From assembly GCA_006384855.1 (NCBI GenBank), contig VCJN01002374.1:1-64000 (forward strand): a DNA stretch of 64,000 nt. Direction: 5' to 3'. This document shows, piece after piece, positions 34,101-44,491 of this stretch; positions within the stretch are counted from its first letter, which is position 1; each line of letters begins with the position of its first letter. The notes below the pieces were generated by a model. It did no database searches. It saw only the letters and a list, made by a program, of their open reading frames with translations, and was not told where the DNA came from. The position numbers and the translations under genes were made by a program. The DNA is from Tetraselmis striata. Its lineage: Eukaryota > Chlorophyta > Chlorodendrophyceae > Chlorodendrales > Chlorodendraceae.

Positions 34101-37100
34101 GGGCTCCAACACCTTTAGACCGTGTTCATTGAATGATTCCTTGAGTCAGGATTCCGGGGGCATTAACTCACCGGTCATAAACCCCAGTTGCCCACTACTA
34201 CCGCCTCCTGGTAATACCTGGTAACCCCCCTGGTACCGCCCCTTCCCCTCGCCGGGCGCACCCGACTCCTGCATGAGCGCCGCCAGCAGCGCCGGCGCCT
34301 GCGGGTGCGCGTCCAGGTTGCGCAGCTGCTTGCACACGCCGTCGATGATGTAGTCCAGGTTGGCGGTCACCAGCGGCTGCGCGGGGGGAGGGGGAAAGGG
34401 GGTCAGGGAGGGGGGTCAGCGTGATGGGTCGTCTGTATGGAGACTGAGGTGGATGTCGGGACCCTAAAGCGTCACGACGCAGCTCGATGTGTTGGCGGGG
34501 GTCTGCCCCCACTCCGACGCCGAACTTGTGTGTCGGGCAGTGCAAACTGTGTGCTGTCTCTTTGGTTGTTGGCACTGCCATCGCATGCTAGCGGCGCGGG
34601 CGTGGCGTGGCTTTCCGTCGGACATCACGACAGGTACGGCCCATATTCTCCCAACTGCAGCGAAAGTGACGGCAACGGTCGAAACGCGGATGACTTTGCA
34701 CACACAAGTGTACATAGAAGATGCCGTCTGGATGAACTTCAAATGATGCATAGTCGCAGCGCATCAGCGTGTCTAGTTAGTGGGCGCTGGCTGCCTATGG
34801 GCACCTTGAGCGGCGCGGCCGCGGGCGGGGGCATCCCGCAGGCGGCGGACACGGCGCCGAGGGCGTCCCGCGCGGCGGCGGCGGCGGCGGGGGCGGCGGC
34901 CGTGGCGCCCAGCAGCTCCAGCAGGGGCAGCAGCGTGGCGCGCAGCAGGCGCCCCTCCGCGGCGAAGCGGCGCCCCGTGCTGGCCGCCAGCACGCCCAGC
35001 GCCTCCGCCTGCACGCGCAGCAGCAGCACGCCCTCGCCCACCTCCTGCGCCGCCACCCTGCCGCGCGGCCAGGGCGCAGCACACAGCCGCCAGTGAGCAG
35101 CCGATGCGCGCGGGAAGAGCAACCCGCGGCCACAGCCGGGGCAGCACAGGACACATCGCTGACACATGTCAAGGGTTTTAGGGTTTTAGGGACTTCAGCA
35201 TCAACCCTAAAACCCTACGCTCAGGCATGGGCGCCTGGCAGCGCACCGTTCCACCTGCTCTTGGGCCTCCTGGGCGGAAGAAGCCACGGGATGATATCCA
35301 GGAAGTGGTGGTAGTGGTGGTGGTGGGGAAGGGGGGGGGGGGGGGGGGGGGGTCAGTCCGTAGCGGAGGTATCAACAGCTTCGCGCGTATCAACAGTTGC
35401 CAGCGGGAGGCGTGGATCTGCAGGTCTGCACCAAGCCTTGAGGGATCTGAATATGGATAGCTTCATGCGACCTATATCGATTGGATATATTAAACTCGCA
35501 AACAAGATGGCTACATTCAGTACCCCGGCGTCTGATCATCGCTCCGTCGATGTTTTCTTTAATGCGGCCAAGCCGCCCCACCACCCCTCCCCCCTTTCTT
35601 TCCCCCCCCCCCCCCTCTCCAGGTTAAATGGATCCCGGGCGGCGAGCCCGTACCGCGAACGCGAGGGCCAGTTGCAGGGGCGTGCTCCACAGCGCCTCCT
35701 GCAGCATCTCCCCTGCCAGCGTGGCGGCGATCTGCGCCAACTCCGCCTCTGAGGGCCACCGACACAGCGGCGCAGCCGGGGCGTCAGGCGCAAAGGCAGG
35801 CAAGCAGGCCCCGCTGTCACTGCTGTGAACGGTTGCGCCAAACGCATTGCCGACACTGCTGCAGCCCCTTCGGATGGCCGAGCGCTTCACATCCCTTCAC
35901 ACTGCCCCTCCGTGATGCCGACGCAATTAAGGGTTTCCACACGTACGGAAATCACTAATCTGTCGATGTGTCCGTTATACCAGCCACAGCTACAATGATA
36001 ATTCTAGAGCCCCGCTATAAAATGCATTCAAAGCCGGGGGCGGCCAGGACTACCTGCTGCCGGGCGGCTGCTCAATGCCGCCTCCCCTGCGTCCCCCGCA
36101 CCTGTACGCGCAGAGAAGCGGGCCGTCAAACGGCGTGAGCGCAGAGGCGGGCGGCGCGATGCTCGCAGGGGCAGCGTGGCGGGGGACATTTACCGCAGGA
36201 AGCGCCAAAGAGCATCTCCGCAGCCACCGCCACCACGGCGGCCGCCCGGAGCTGCCACCCGCTGGGCTGCTCCGACACGGCGGCATGCAGCTCCCCCGCC
36301 AGAAGGTCCATCAGCCCCCTGTCATGCGCATGCGGGGGTAGTGAGGGGAGGTGCATCGTCATCATAACAGCCCCACACAGACGTACATCATGCAAGGCAT
36401 CCAATGCTGATAGTGTCATGTCAGGTCATGTCATGTCAGTATATCCGCGTGAGGCCCTCCTCTCTAATGCGATCATCCCCTTGGTTGGGAGGAGGAGGGG
36501 GGGGGAGGGGGGGGGGTGACCAACATGCTGGCAGCTCTCACCTCAGCACGGTGGCCTGCCCGAGTGGGCCAGACGGTCCCGCCAGCTGCCCCACCATGCG
36601 CACCACCGCCGCCACCGCGGCATAGCTGCACCGCCCACACGCCAAACGTCAGTCACCCAGGCGGGCGGCGGCCTGACAGCGCAAGCGGAGAACCGGTGGT
36701 GGCGGGGTTCAGGAGCCAGGATGTGGCCACCCGCACCTCTTGGGGGTGGTGATGTGCGCCAGGCCCAGCGGCATCCGCGGCAGCACGGCCTGCGGGGCCT
36801 CCAGGGCCATTGATGGGCCGGAGGCGGAGCCCCTCAGCACGCTGCTGCCGCCCTGCTGCGTGCTTGCCTGCAGCATGAGCGCCGCGCCGCTGTCGCCGGC
36901 GCATACATGCTCACGGTGAGCCACAATAGGCACACGTTGCTACGGGCACAAGGAACCAGCATCCTGGGCAGCCCGCAGCAGCCAGGGAGGGGGGTTACCT
37001 CTGCTCAAAGCGGAAGCACGCAAGCAGGCTGCGAACCAGGCTCTGCCGGAAGCCCAGCCGGCCGAGCAGCCCCTCCCCGTCATCGGCGCCCACCGCAACC

Positions 37101-40100
37101 TACACCGGGTACAGCGCAGCGTAGCCGCGCCTGCGGTGAGCGCCTTGCCTCGCGGGCCGGGTCCTGGGTCCTGGGTCCGGGGCAGCACCTCAAATGCAGG
37201 CAGGCATGCCTCCCGCGTGAGCGAGCACCCAGCGCACCTGGATAGCCGTGGCAGTGCGCCGCGCCGCCAGGACGCCGCTGCTCTCGCCAGCCAGCAGTGT
37301 GCGCGGGAGGCTGAGGACCAGGCGCTCCGCAATTTTGGCCGCCTTGCCCCCTGCGCAGTCGGTAGGGACGGCGGGCAGCGGGCAGTTGGGAGAGGCAGGC
37401 GCCAATACCGCCGTGAAGGCGCTGCTGCTGGCCCGGATGCGCAAAGGGTAGACCACCCACGACAAGCCACGAAGTGGAGGAGAAGGAGGTGGCATCAAAT
37501 CAATGACGGCAAGCTCTACCTGCTGGCGAGGAAGCCGGCGGGACCGCTGCTCCGCGAGGTATTCAGCCACGACGACGCCCTCCCCGAGACTGCAGCTGCC
37601 TCGTCCTGCAGGCATGGTGGGCGAGGTGAGGCCCGTAGTGCGCAGGTTCAGCACACCGTACTGGTGGTGAAGGTGCTGGAGGGGCAGCTGAGGGGGCAGT
37701 GTCACCTGCGAGAGCGTAAACACCACCTCCAGCAGCGGCTCCACTGCGTCGGGCAGCGCGGGACCGCAGCTCCCCAGGAGGCGGCTCGCGGCGTCGGCCA
37801 GCGCCAGCCGCACCGTCGGTGAGGGGTGGCTGCACAGCCCGGGGAGCGCTATCGCCAGCATGCGGCTGACCTTGGCACCGGTGTCCGCCAGCCAGGCGGC
37901 GCTGCACTCCACCCTCAACCTACCCAGGCGGGCCGCGGCAGACTCCCTTAGCATGTCCCGCACCATTGCATTGGGCGCACCTCTTCGCTCAATGCGAGAG
38001 AGGAGGGGGGGGGGGGGGGGGGGGGGGGGGCTGCGCGCAGTCGACGTCTGATGAAAGAGACATCAAGACTAGCAGGCACCTTGACCCTGCTGCGGGCGGG
38101 ACATGCTCCGGCGCCGCTCCACCCGCATTGGCTTCCGGTGCGACCGCGTCAGGCTCATCGGGCTGCGGGGCATGGACATGGCCAGGGAGAGGAACAGGCA
38201 TCGCGTCGGGCTCGTTGGGCTCGTCGGGCTGGGGGCGGGGGCTGCAGGGCGGCATGCCGTCCGCCAGGAGGAGCGCACCTGCTGCTCCGACTCGGCGAGG
38301 GCGAGGCGCCGGAGCGCACCCAGTGCAGTGTCCGCTCTGCCGCTGCTGACCGACCTGCCGGGGCAAGGCAACGGAGTGGCGCCAAATGGACAGCAGTCAA
38401 TCCTGGGGACAGCAGGGACATCGCGATAGCGTCTGGGCAGGGTGTGGCCGCGCATCCACACGATATGAGTCCCTCTTCCCTGTCACGTCGAATCATCAAT
38501 ACAATATGCGACTGTACAATGTCATGTTGATATATGTACGGGTATGTAAGGGGGGGGGGGGGGGGGGGGGGGCTTGAACGCTTATCCAAAAGATCATCGG
38601 CAATGCCCTTTTATCATAAGTAAATATACTTACAGGTGAAGTTTATTATTAATATATAGCTGTAATTTCAGGGCATCAGCGCAGCCCCAACATGGGTGAA
38701 CAGGAACGCCCTCTTATTATGCAAGTGTATGCGTATGTTTGTGTATATATGTGGCATGGCCCGCTCACCCGGCGTCCTCTGTGGCGGCCGGCCCGGCACT
38801 GGAGCCCTCCAGCACCACAACCAGAGCGTCTGCCAGCGCGCCGAGCGCGTTGGCCGTGGTTGTCCCCCCGGAGGCCGCCCCCGTGCGCGCCGCATCCTGC
38901 CCATGCTTTAAGCCTGCCACACCGGCACGGGCCACATCAACACACCAAGCATATCGAGCGCCCCCCCTTCATCTTCTGGGGCCTGCAGCGCGCAGCCTTC
39001 ACACCTGCCGCCTGCAGCGCGCGGACGAGGCCGGTGACAATGCCGGGCAGGAAGAAGGCAAGCCCGTCCGCATCACCCACGGCAGCGATGAGGCTCCGCA
39101 GGCACTGGAGGGCCTGCGCCCGGACGGCGCGGCTGCCGACTGCGGCCGCTGCAACCTCCGCATCCGCCACCTGTGTGCAAGTTAAAGGGGGGGAGGGGGG
39201 GGGGCATCAGCTGCCGCTCCATAGTTGCCCCCCCCCCCCCCCCTCCCACACACACGCACCACACGCGCGCAGCCGAAGCGGTATTCAATCATGCCGGCAA
39301 AAGGTTGGCGATGGCCACAGCCAGCTTTCGCCCAGCAGTGGGGGCGATGTCGATTAATCCAACAAGACAGCATGACCCGGGCGGAGGGTGATGAGCGAAG
39401 GCGGCAGCAGGCGCAGGCCCCGCCGCAGCTACTGACCTTAATAAGGGAGGAGACGAGGTAGCCCACCATCACCGCATTGTCCTGCACACCACAGGGTTCA
39501 GCCCCCCAGCTAGCGACATTTTCAGTCAACACATCAGCATGTCAGCAGCCAGGGGGAGGGCGCGTACCTCATGGCGAAGCAGAGCGGACGCGTCCTCTGC
39601 GCCTGCCGCCATAGCATGCAGGAGCAGGTCCATGCATCGCAGCGCCTCCAGGCGCAGCTGCACGGGACGACAGGGTGCGTGCAGGTGACCCACTGCCGCA
39701 GGGGCACATCGCCAGCAGCTTGGGATAGCAGGCGCTGGCGCGCCGGCGCTCACCTCCTCTCCAGCCTGCCCGTGCGTGATGGCAACCAGGGGGGCCAGCC
39801 GCTCCAGCAGCCCGAGCGCCTGGTCCGTGGACTGGCAGGCGCAGAGCGACAGCAGCTCCCCCGTGCAGCGCAGCGCAGCCTCCGCAGCGTGTGTGTTGGA
39901 CATGGTTGGTAGCGGCGGCCCGCTCACGACGCGCGAGTCTGTGCGGTGGGCAGGTGTAGCGTGGCGCAGCGCAGGGTGAGGCGGCTGCCATTCATGCAGC
40001 GCGGGTACACCGCTCCCAGGCGCCCCCAGCTGCGGGGCGGTGCACCTTGCGGGCAGAACACCTGCCCCACGGCGGCGATGAACATGCCGAGAGGAAACAG

Positions 40101-40692
40101 CACGTAGTCCATGCATGCCACCAGTCCCGGGCCCGAGACCTCCTTGAGTGCAGACGTCAGCGCATCCAGGGTCTGCCAGAGGAAGAATAAGAGGGGGGAG
40201 GGTGAGTGGGTGGGGTGGGGTGGGGGTGAAGGGGGGGCAAAAAGTCATGTCGGCGCTTTGAGGAACAGGTCGCTACGTGACAAGGGAAATATTGAGGATC
40301 GTGCTGGGCAACTCTCCTGGTGTGTGTTCAGGAGACAGCGAAACACACAGAAGGAGAGAGAGAGCGGTTGGGGGGGGGAGGGAGGGCGCAGAGAGGTTGC
40401 GGGATGCCGTGGCTTGGCTTGGCCGAGGCGATCCCCTCACCTGTGCGACCACCCTCGGGTCTGTTTGCAGCAGCAGGTGACTGCACAGAGGTTTCAGCCT
40501 CCTGAATGCCTCCTCTTTGCTCACACCCGCACGTGCGGCGAGGACGCCGCCGGAAGGCCGCACCAACCTTGAGGCGCCCTCTGCGGGCTGGCGGAGCTGC
40601 TCCCCACCCTCACCGCCCGCCGCACCTCCCACCAGCGCCAGCTCCTCGGCAAAGCAGGCCACGGGATCGTCACCCGCTGTGCCAAGGTCCAT
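31122..40692 (-). CDS. TTI1: TELO2-interacting protein 1 homologue (HEAT-repeat PIKK chaperone), many exons
   Basis: TTI1 is a HEAT-repeat scaffold of the TELO2-TTI1-TTI2 complex, which with HSP90 matures PIKK kinases (TOR, ATM, ATR). Start MDLGTAGDDPVACF at 40692. Resolved 5' exons: 40692-40441, 40172-40062, about 40029-39754, 39657-39568, 39481-39437, 39170-39005, 38913-38769, 38354-38279, 37987-37706, all in phase. Family landmarks occur in the order of the human protein: EEAFRRLKPLCSHL and YVLFPL at the N-terminus; ALQCLRSLIAAVGDADGLAF (about 39100); TTANLDYIIDGVCKQLRN-like at 34370; NTEDIRQFFARYHAG (about 33310); GGQFLARRFHTDAWPLLQRM (about 32120); LLHLLGKI before the stop at 31122. The gap between exons 2 and 3 is only 32 bases, so that junction is doubtful. 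Exons 3' of 37.7 kb were not all resolved. Introns carry homopolymer tracts and a telomere-like repeat. Confidence 0.85.
35173..35217. repeat. Interstitial telomere-like repeat, inverted pair, in a TTI1 intron
   Basis: GGGTTTTAGGGTTTTAGGG is followed, after about 12 bases, by its inverse CCCTAAAACCCTA. The unit TTTTAGGG is the Chlamydomonas-type telomere repeat. The two arms can pair into a hairpin. Confidence 0.85.
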
Positions 40693-40827
40693 GATTGTCG
40701 TACGCCTGCCCCCCCCCCCCCCCCCCCTATATCCTTGCAGCGGCGGTTGCCAGGTGGGCCCTAACAGGCGCCCTTCACACACTGCTATGGCGTTGCGCCG
40801 ATGCCGAAGCTGACCTCTCAGTACCGC

Positions 40828-41217
40828 TCACGAGGCGCACAGGTACACACCCGCCGCCACTAACAGCAGCCCGGGGGCAGTGAAGCGCCAGTCCAGGCTG
40901 TGCCCCTCTAGGTGGCTGTCCGCCAGTGCGTTCACGATCAGCGCGGTGCAGTTGGCCACCAGAGGCGCGGTGGACAAGTCGGCGCCGCGGGCGAGGCCGA
41001 AAACAAACGCCGCGCTGCCGGCCCAGTTGGCGAGCTGCGGCACCCAGAAGGCCGGGGTCCGTAGCAGGGCCGCCCAGAAGCCCGCCAGGCCGCAGCCGCT
41101 GCCGCCGGTCCGCTGCTCCGCCGCCGCCTGGGTGCTGCCGCGCGCGATCAGCGGGTTGGTGGCGCCCCACAGCGCACCGACGCCGGCGCTCCACAGCAAC
41201 CACAGGGAGGCGACCAT
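40828..41217 (-). CDS. TMEM234: TMEM234-like small membrane protein, single exon (129 residues)
   Basis: Small DMT-superfamily-like protein (UPF0546) with four predicted membrane segments; its transport role is not established. Hallmarks: an N-terminal helix with ALWGATNPLIARGS (animal homologues have ALWGGTQPLLKRAS), LANWAGSAAFVFGLA in the second helix, DLSTAPLVANCTALIVNAL in the third, and a final helix LLLVAAGVYLCAS before the stop. Length is close to the 130-160 residues usual for the family. The ATG at 41217 begins at the expected position before the first helix. It lies in tandem with TTI1, 135 bp upstream of that start, and diverges from the saposin-like gene across 542 bp. Confidence 0.85.
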   Translation of the reverse strand: MVASLWLLWSAGVGALWGATNPLIARGSTQAAAEQRTGGSGCGLAGFWAALLRTPAFWVPQLANWAGSAAFVFGLARGADLSTAPLVANCTALIVNALADSHLEGHSLDWRFTAPGLLLVAAGVYLCAS

Positions 41218-41759
41218 GCAGGCCTGTCACGTGCAGCAGCAGCAGCCCCCTGATCTGCAGGTGCGGAGTCGGCGGTCCGTCACTACAGTGACGAAGCCTG
41301 CGGGCTGTGGTGTGGCCCATCAACCTCACTAGCTAGGTGTTGGTACAGGCGGCGACTGCAAGGATTACTACGTTGAAGCTGCCACGAGGTTTTCCAGCCA
41401 ATACCAGCAACAAGCGGCGTTTAATCCTCATTAAATGGAAAAGTATATCGATTCCATTGGTGCTGCCACTGATGCGCGCGCGCGCGCCGCCCTCCGATTG
41501 CGCGCTTCTGCTGGATGCTAGCCCGGCCATTCTTGCCCAGCGCAGCAGCAGCAGCAGCAGCAGCAGCAGCGCGCGTCGCAGCCCAGCGCAGCGCTCTCAT
41601 CCCGCCCACCCGCTGATCGTGTTGGAACACCGCTCGCAGATGCGGCGGCAGGCAAAGCGCACCAACCCCGCGCCAGTACCGCTCGCACGCAAGAGCCGCA
41701 AGCTTGCTCGCCGAACTACCTGTGCCCTGCTCCTCGCCGATTGCCTTCTTAAAGAAAGC
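41218..41759. other. Divergent promoter region between TMEM234-like and saposin-like genes
   Basis: Shared upstream stretch of two divergent genes. It holds a (CAG)n run at 41542-41570 (about nine units) and a CGCGCG run near 41477. The frames across it have no family match and are probably 5' UTR or chance. Confidence 0.45.
41542..41570. repeat. (GCA)n trinucleotide microsatellite
   Basis: About nine perfect GCA units, 190 bp before the saposin-like start codon. Confidence 0.95.
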
Positions 41760-43818
41760 ATGGCTCGATCTTGTCTTGTCACCCTCCTCCTTGTGGCGCT
41801 CGTCGCCGGGAGCGCGGCATTCTACCCCGAGCCGCTGCTCGAGGAGGTGCGACGAGGCCGCCCCGCAACCCCCCTCGGCTGTCGATTCAAGCAGTTGTGT
41901 CGCTGCGCTCAGCGTCAGGTTTCCTCGCTTACTGCACCTCAACACAGTCTTTTCGACTCGACGATCGCGTGGCGTGGCTGCCTGGCCGTTGTTAATCCCT
42001 GTGTTGCAGCAGTGCGATGACGTATGAGGTACGTAGCATTGCATCAGATAGATAGCACCTTGTTGCACCCGGCGACCCGCCGCCGTAGTCCCTACCGTAC
42101 CATGCGACGAGTACCCGCGGCCGGCAGACATCAACCGCGGGGAACAGCCCATTTTCGACTGCCGCTGCTTGAGCTTTACGACCCCGCCTGGTCAGCCGTA
42201 CGAACTGATCTTAAATTATGCTCTCTCCGCTCGGAGCATTGCACGCGAGACCGCCACGTAGGTCACTTCTAGGGTCGACACAGCACACGCAGTTGCAGAG
42301 GCCCCGGTACACCTGCCGGCCCCTCCCCACCCGGATACCCACATCGAACCATATATCGACACGCTCGGTGGCGATGGAGGGGTTGTTTTCCTTCTTGCAC
42401 GGCTTGGTCGACCTGTTGTCTCTGCTGTCGCCCTCCTGAGACATGCTGCCCCACGCTCGCCCCTCTCGGCGATAATATAAATCGCCAGGCCGTCGCCGAC
42501 GCCCAGCGCGAGCTCTCCAGCTACCAGCTGTCGGCGCAAGAGCCGGAGGCCTCCATGACCCGGCTGGCGGTCAAATGGGCGGGCGCCACCCACGAGCTGG
42601 ACGGTCCCAGCTGCGCCTGCAAGAACTGCACGCGCGGGTCGGCCAAGTGGGTGATGGACCACGTCATCGGCTACATCAAGGAGAAGTGCGAGACCACCGA
42701 GTGCCCATACATCAAGGAGAAGTGCGAGATGGCAGCGGCCCACCCCAAGGTCGCCTTCGGCTTCATCTTTGGTGAGCAAGGATTCCTACAAACCGACTTT
42801 CTGGTGGTGGTGGAGCTGGCCGGCCCGCACCATTGCTGCTTTGGCTTGCGATGCTTTGCCCGCCCGATTGAGCCCCTTCCCACGTGTCGCCCCCATTGTT
42901 TTTCACCCACGGAATGGATTTGCCCATATTACGAGTACATGTATTCGTACTCCAGACAGAAGCCCAAGTCTAACTCAAGACCATCCAGTCAGCTTGACGC
43001 CCCAATGTCCGGTTGCCTCGCAGCTGCTGTGCGCCCCGTGTCGCTGGGCTACGCGTGGTGCAACGGCAAGGGCGAGTGCGGCAAGGAGGAGGCGGAGACT
43101 CCCGACATGCTTGAGGATGAGGATGCCGTTGCCGAGTCGTTGAGCCAGCTGCAGCAGCTGATGAAGCACGAGTCGACACCCATGGGCGAGCTGGTGGCGG
43201 AGGCTGAGACCGCTACCGGGATCATGGCTCTCGAGGTGGGGCCAGTCTGCCGCTGTGCTGCATCATCAGATGATGAAATGCCAATGCGGGTTGGCTGACC
43301 GGCACTGCTGCCTGCAGGAGGGCATTGATATGCTGGTGGACGGCGAGACCAATGAGGCCAACAGCCTGTGCAAGGGCTGCATCAAGGTGACCAGCGCCAT
43401 CGTGATGTGGGATACCATCAAGAAGATCAAGCACTACTGCCACACCACCGAGTCTGAGATGGTCAAGAAGCACGTGAGCCGCCCTGCCCAACTGCCCGCA
43501 TCCCATTAGCCCATCAGTGTTGGCAGACATCTTAAGGAAACCTGCCCCCCTCCCCCCCCCCCCCCCCCCGGTCTCTGATGACCGCAGTGCGAGATGGCCA
43601 AGAAGCACCCCCAGGAGGCCTTTGGTGCCCTGGCCTACAAGCTGCGCCCTGGCGAGTGGGGCTGCGGTTACTGCTTTGGTAACAAGATGTGTGGCGGCGA
43701 CGCGTCAGGCGACGCTATGCACGAAGAAGTCCTTTCTCAGATGGTGGAGGAGGATGACTTGACCATGGCCTTTGGTCTCGGAGAGGAGGAAGAGGTCATG
43801 CTGGAGCTGCCCCATTAA
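41760..43818 (+). CDS. Secreted saposin-like protein with two tandem Cys-rich modules, five exons
   Basis: Exons 41760-41846, 42489-42771, 43024-43235, 43318-43473, 43588-43818, in phase with GT-AG borders, give 322 residues. Exon 1 encodes a clean signal peptide, MARSCLVTLLLVALVAGSAA. Two modules of the same pattern follow. Module 1 has CACKNC, ECPYIKEKCEM and WCNGKGEC; module 2 has CKGC, HYC, KKHCEM and CGYCFGNKMC. KCEMAAAHPKVAFGFI and HCEMAKKHPQEAFGAL align directly, so the gene arose by internal duplication. Six paired cysteines per module fit a saposin-B fold, which binds lipids in lysosome/vacuole or outside the cell. The linker and C-terminus are acidic. The fold is inferred from Cys spacing only. 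An antimicrobial or lipid-carrier role is possible but unproven. Intron 4 ends in a long C tract. Confidence 0.7.
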
Positions 43819-44491
43819 AATGTACATCCGCACAGTCAAGCAAAGCCACCCCTCCTTGAGCACTCCAGCCAGCGACCGAAATAGGGAAGTCTTGTCTCCG
43901 CCACGGAGAGCCTGTCCTGGACCTGTAGTAGCCCTTTGTGAGCGGGCTGGTCTGTATAATGTACACATACCGCCCTGAGTTTGTAACAGACAAGAAGAAA
44001 TGCATGTTGAGGCACATTCCGCGATGGCACGTGGTGAACAGTCGCACGGACACACACATACACACACGCAATTGATGCCATGCACCCTGTTGCGGGGATA
44101 TTAAATATACTATTATATTCATCCGCAAGCTAGGGCTGCAGCATTGTACTCCATTTGGGATGCTGTGACGCCCTTCAGCCATCCTCGAGCCCCTGGGCCT
44201 GGCGCGTTCAACCATACCATACCATCAGCTGCAATGTATCCTTCCGCACTCCAGGAGCATTGTGACTGGACCGACTGGTTCCGAGCGCTGCCATCCGCTA
44301 GGCGGCGCAGCAAAAACAGCCAAAGCCATAAGCGCCCTCCCAGTTAGAGGTGAGACTGTTATCGTAATATGCTTATGTGCAGTGGTCCAGGGAGCTGCTG
44401 TGCACGGCTGAGCACAGAGCCAGTTGTGGGCTCGGTCTATACATGGCAGCTCGTGCAGGGACGGTTGTGAGTTATGGTGTGGTGGTGGCCT
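43819..44491. other. 3' region between convergent saposin-like and phosphatase genes
   Basis: Contains the 3' UTRs of both genes and a CA-rich run near 44050. No separate gene was seen. Confidence 0.5.
43982..43986 (+). terminator. Candidate TGTAA polyadenylation signal of the saposin-like gene
   Basis: TGTAA 164 bases past the stop codon at 43816-43818. Confidence 0.5.

Noticed and set aside
31381-34200. Plus-strand Arg/Ala-rich frames opposite TTI1
   Set aside because: Antisense shadows of GC-rich TTI1 exons with no family match.
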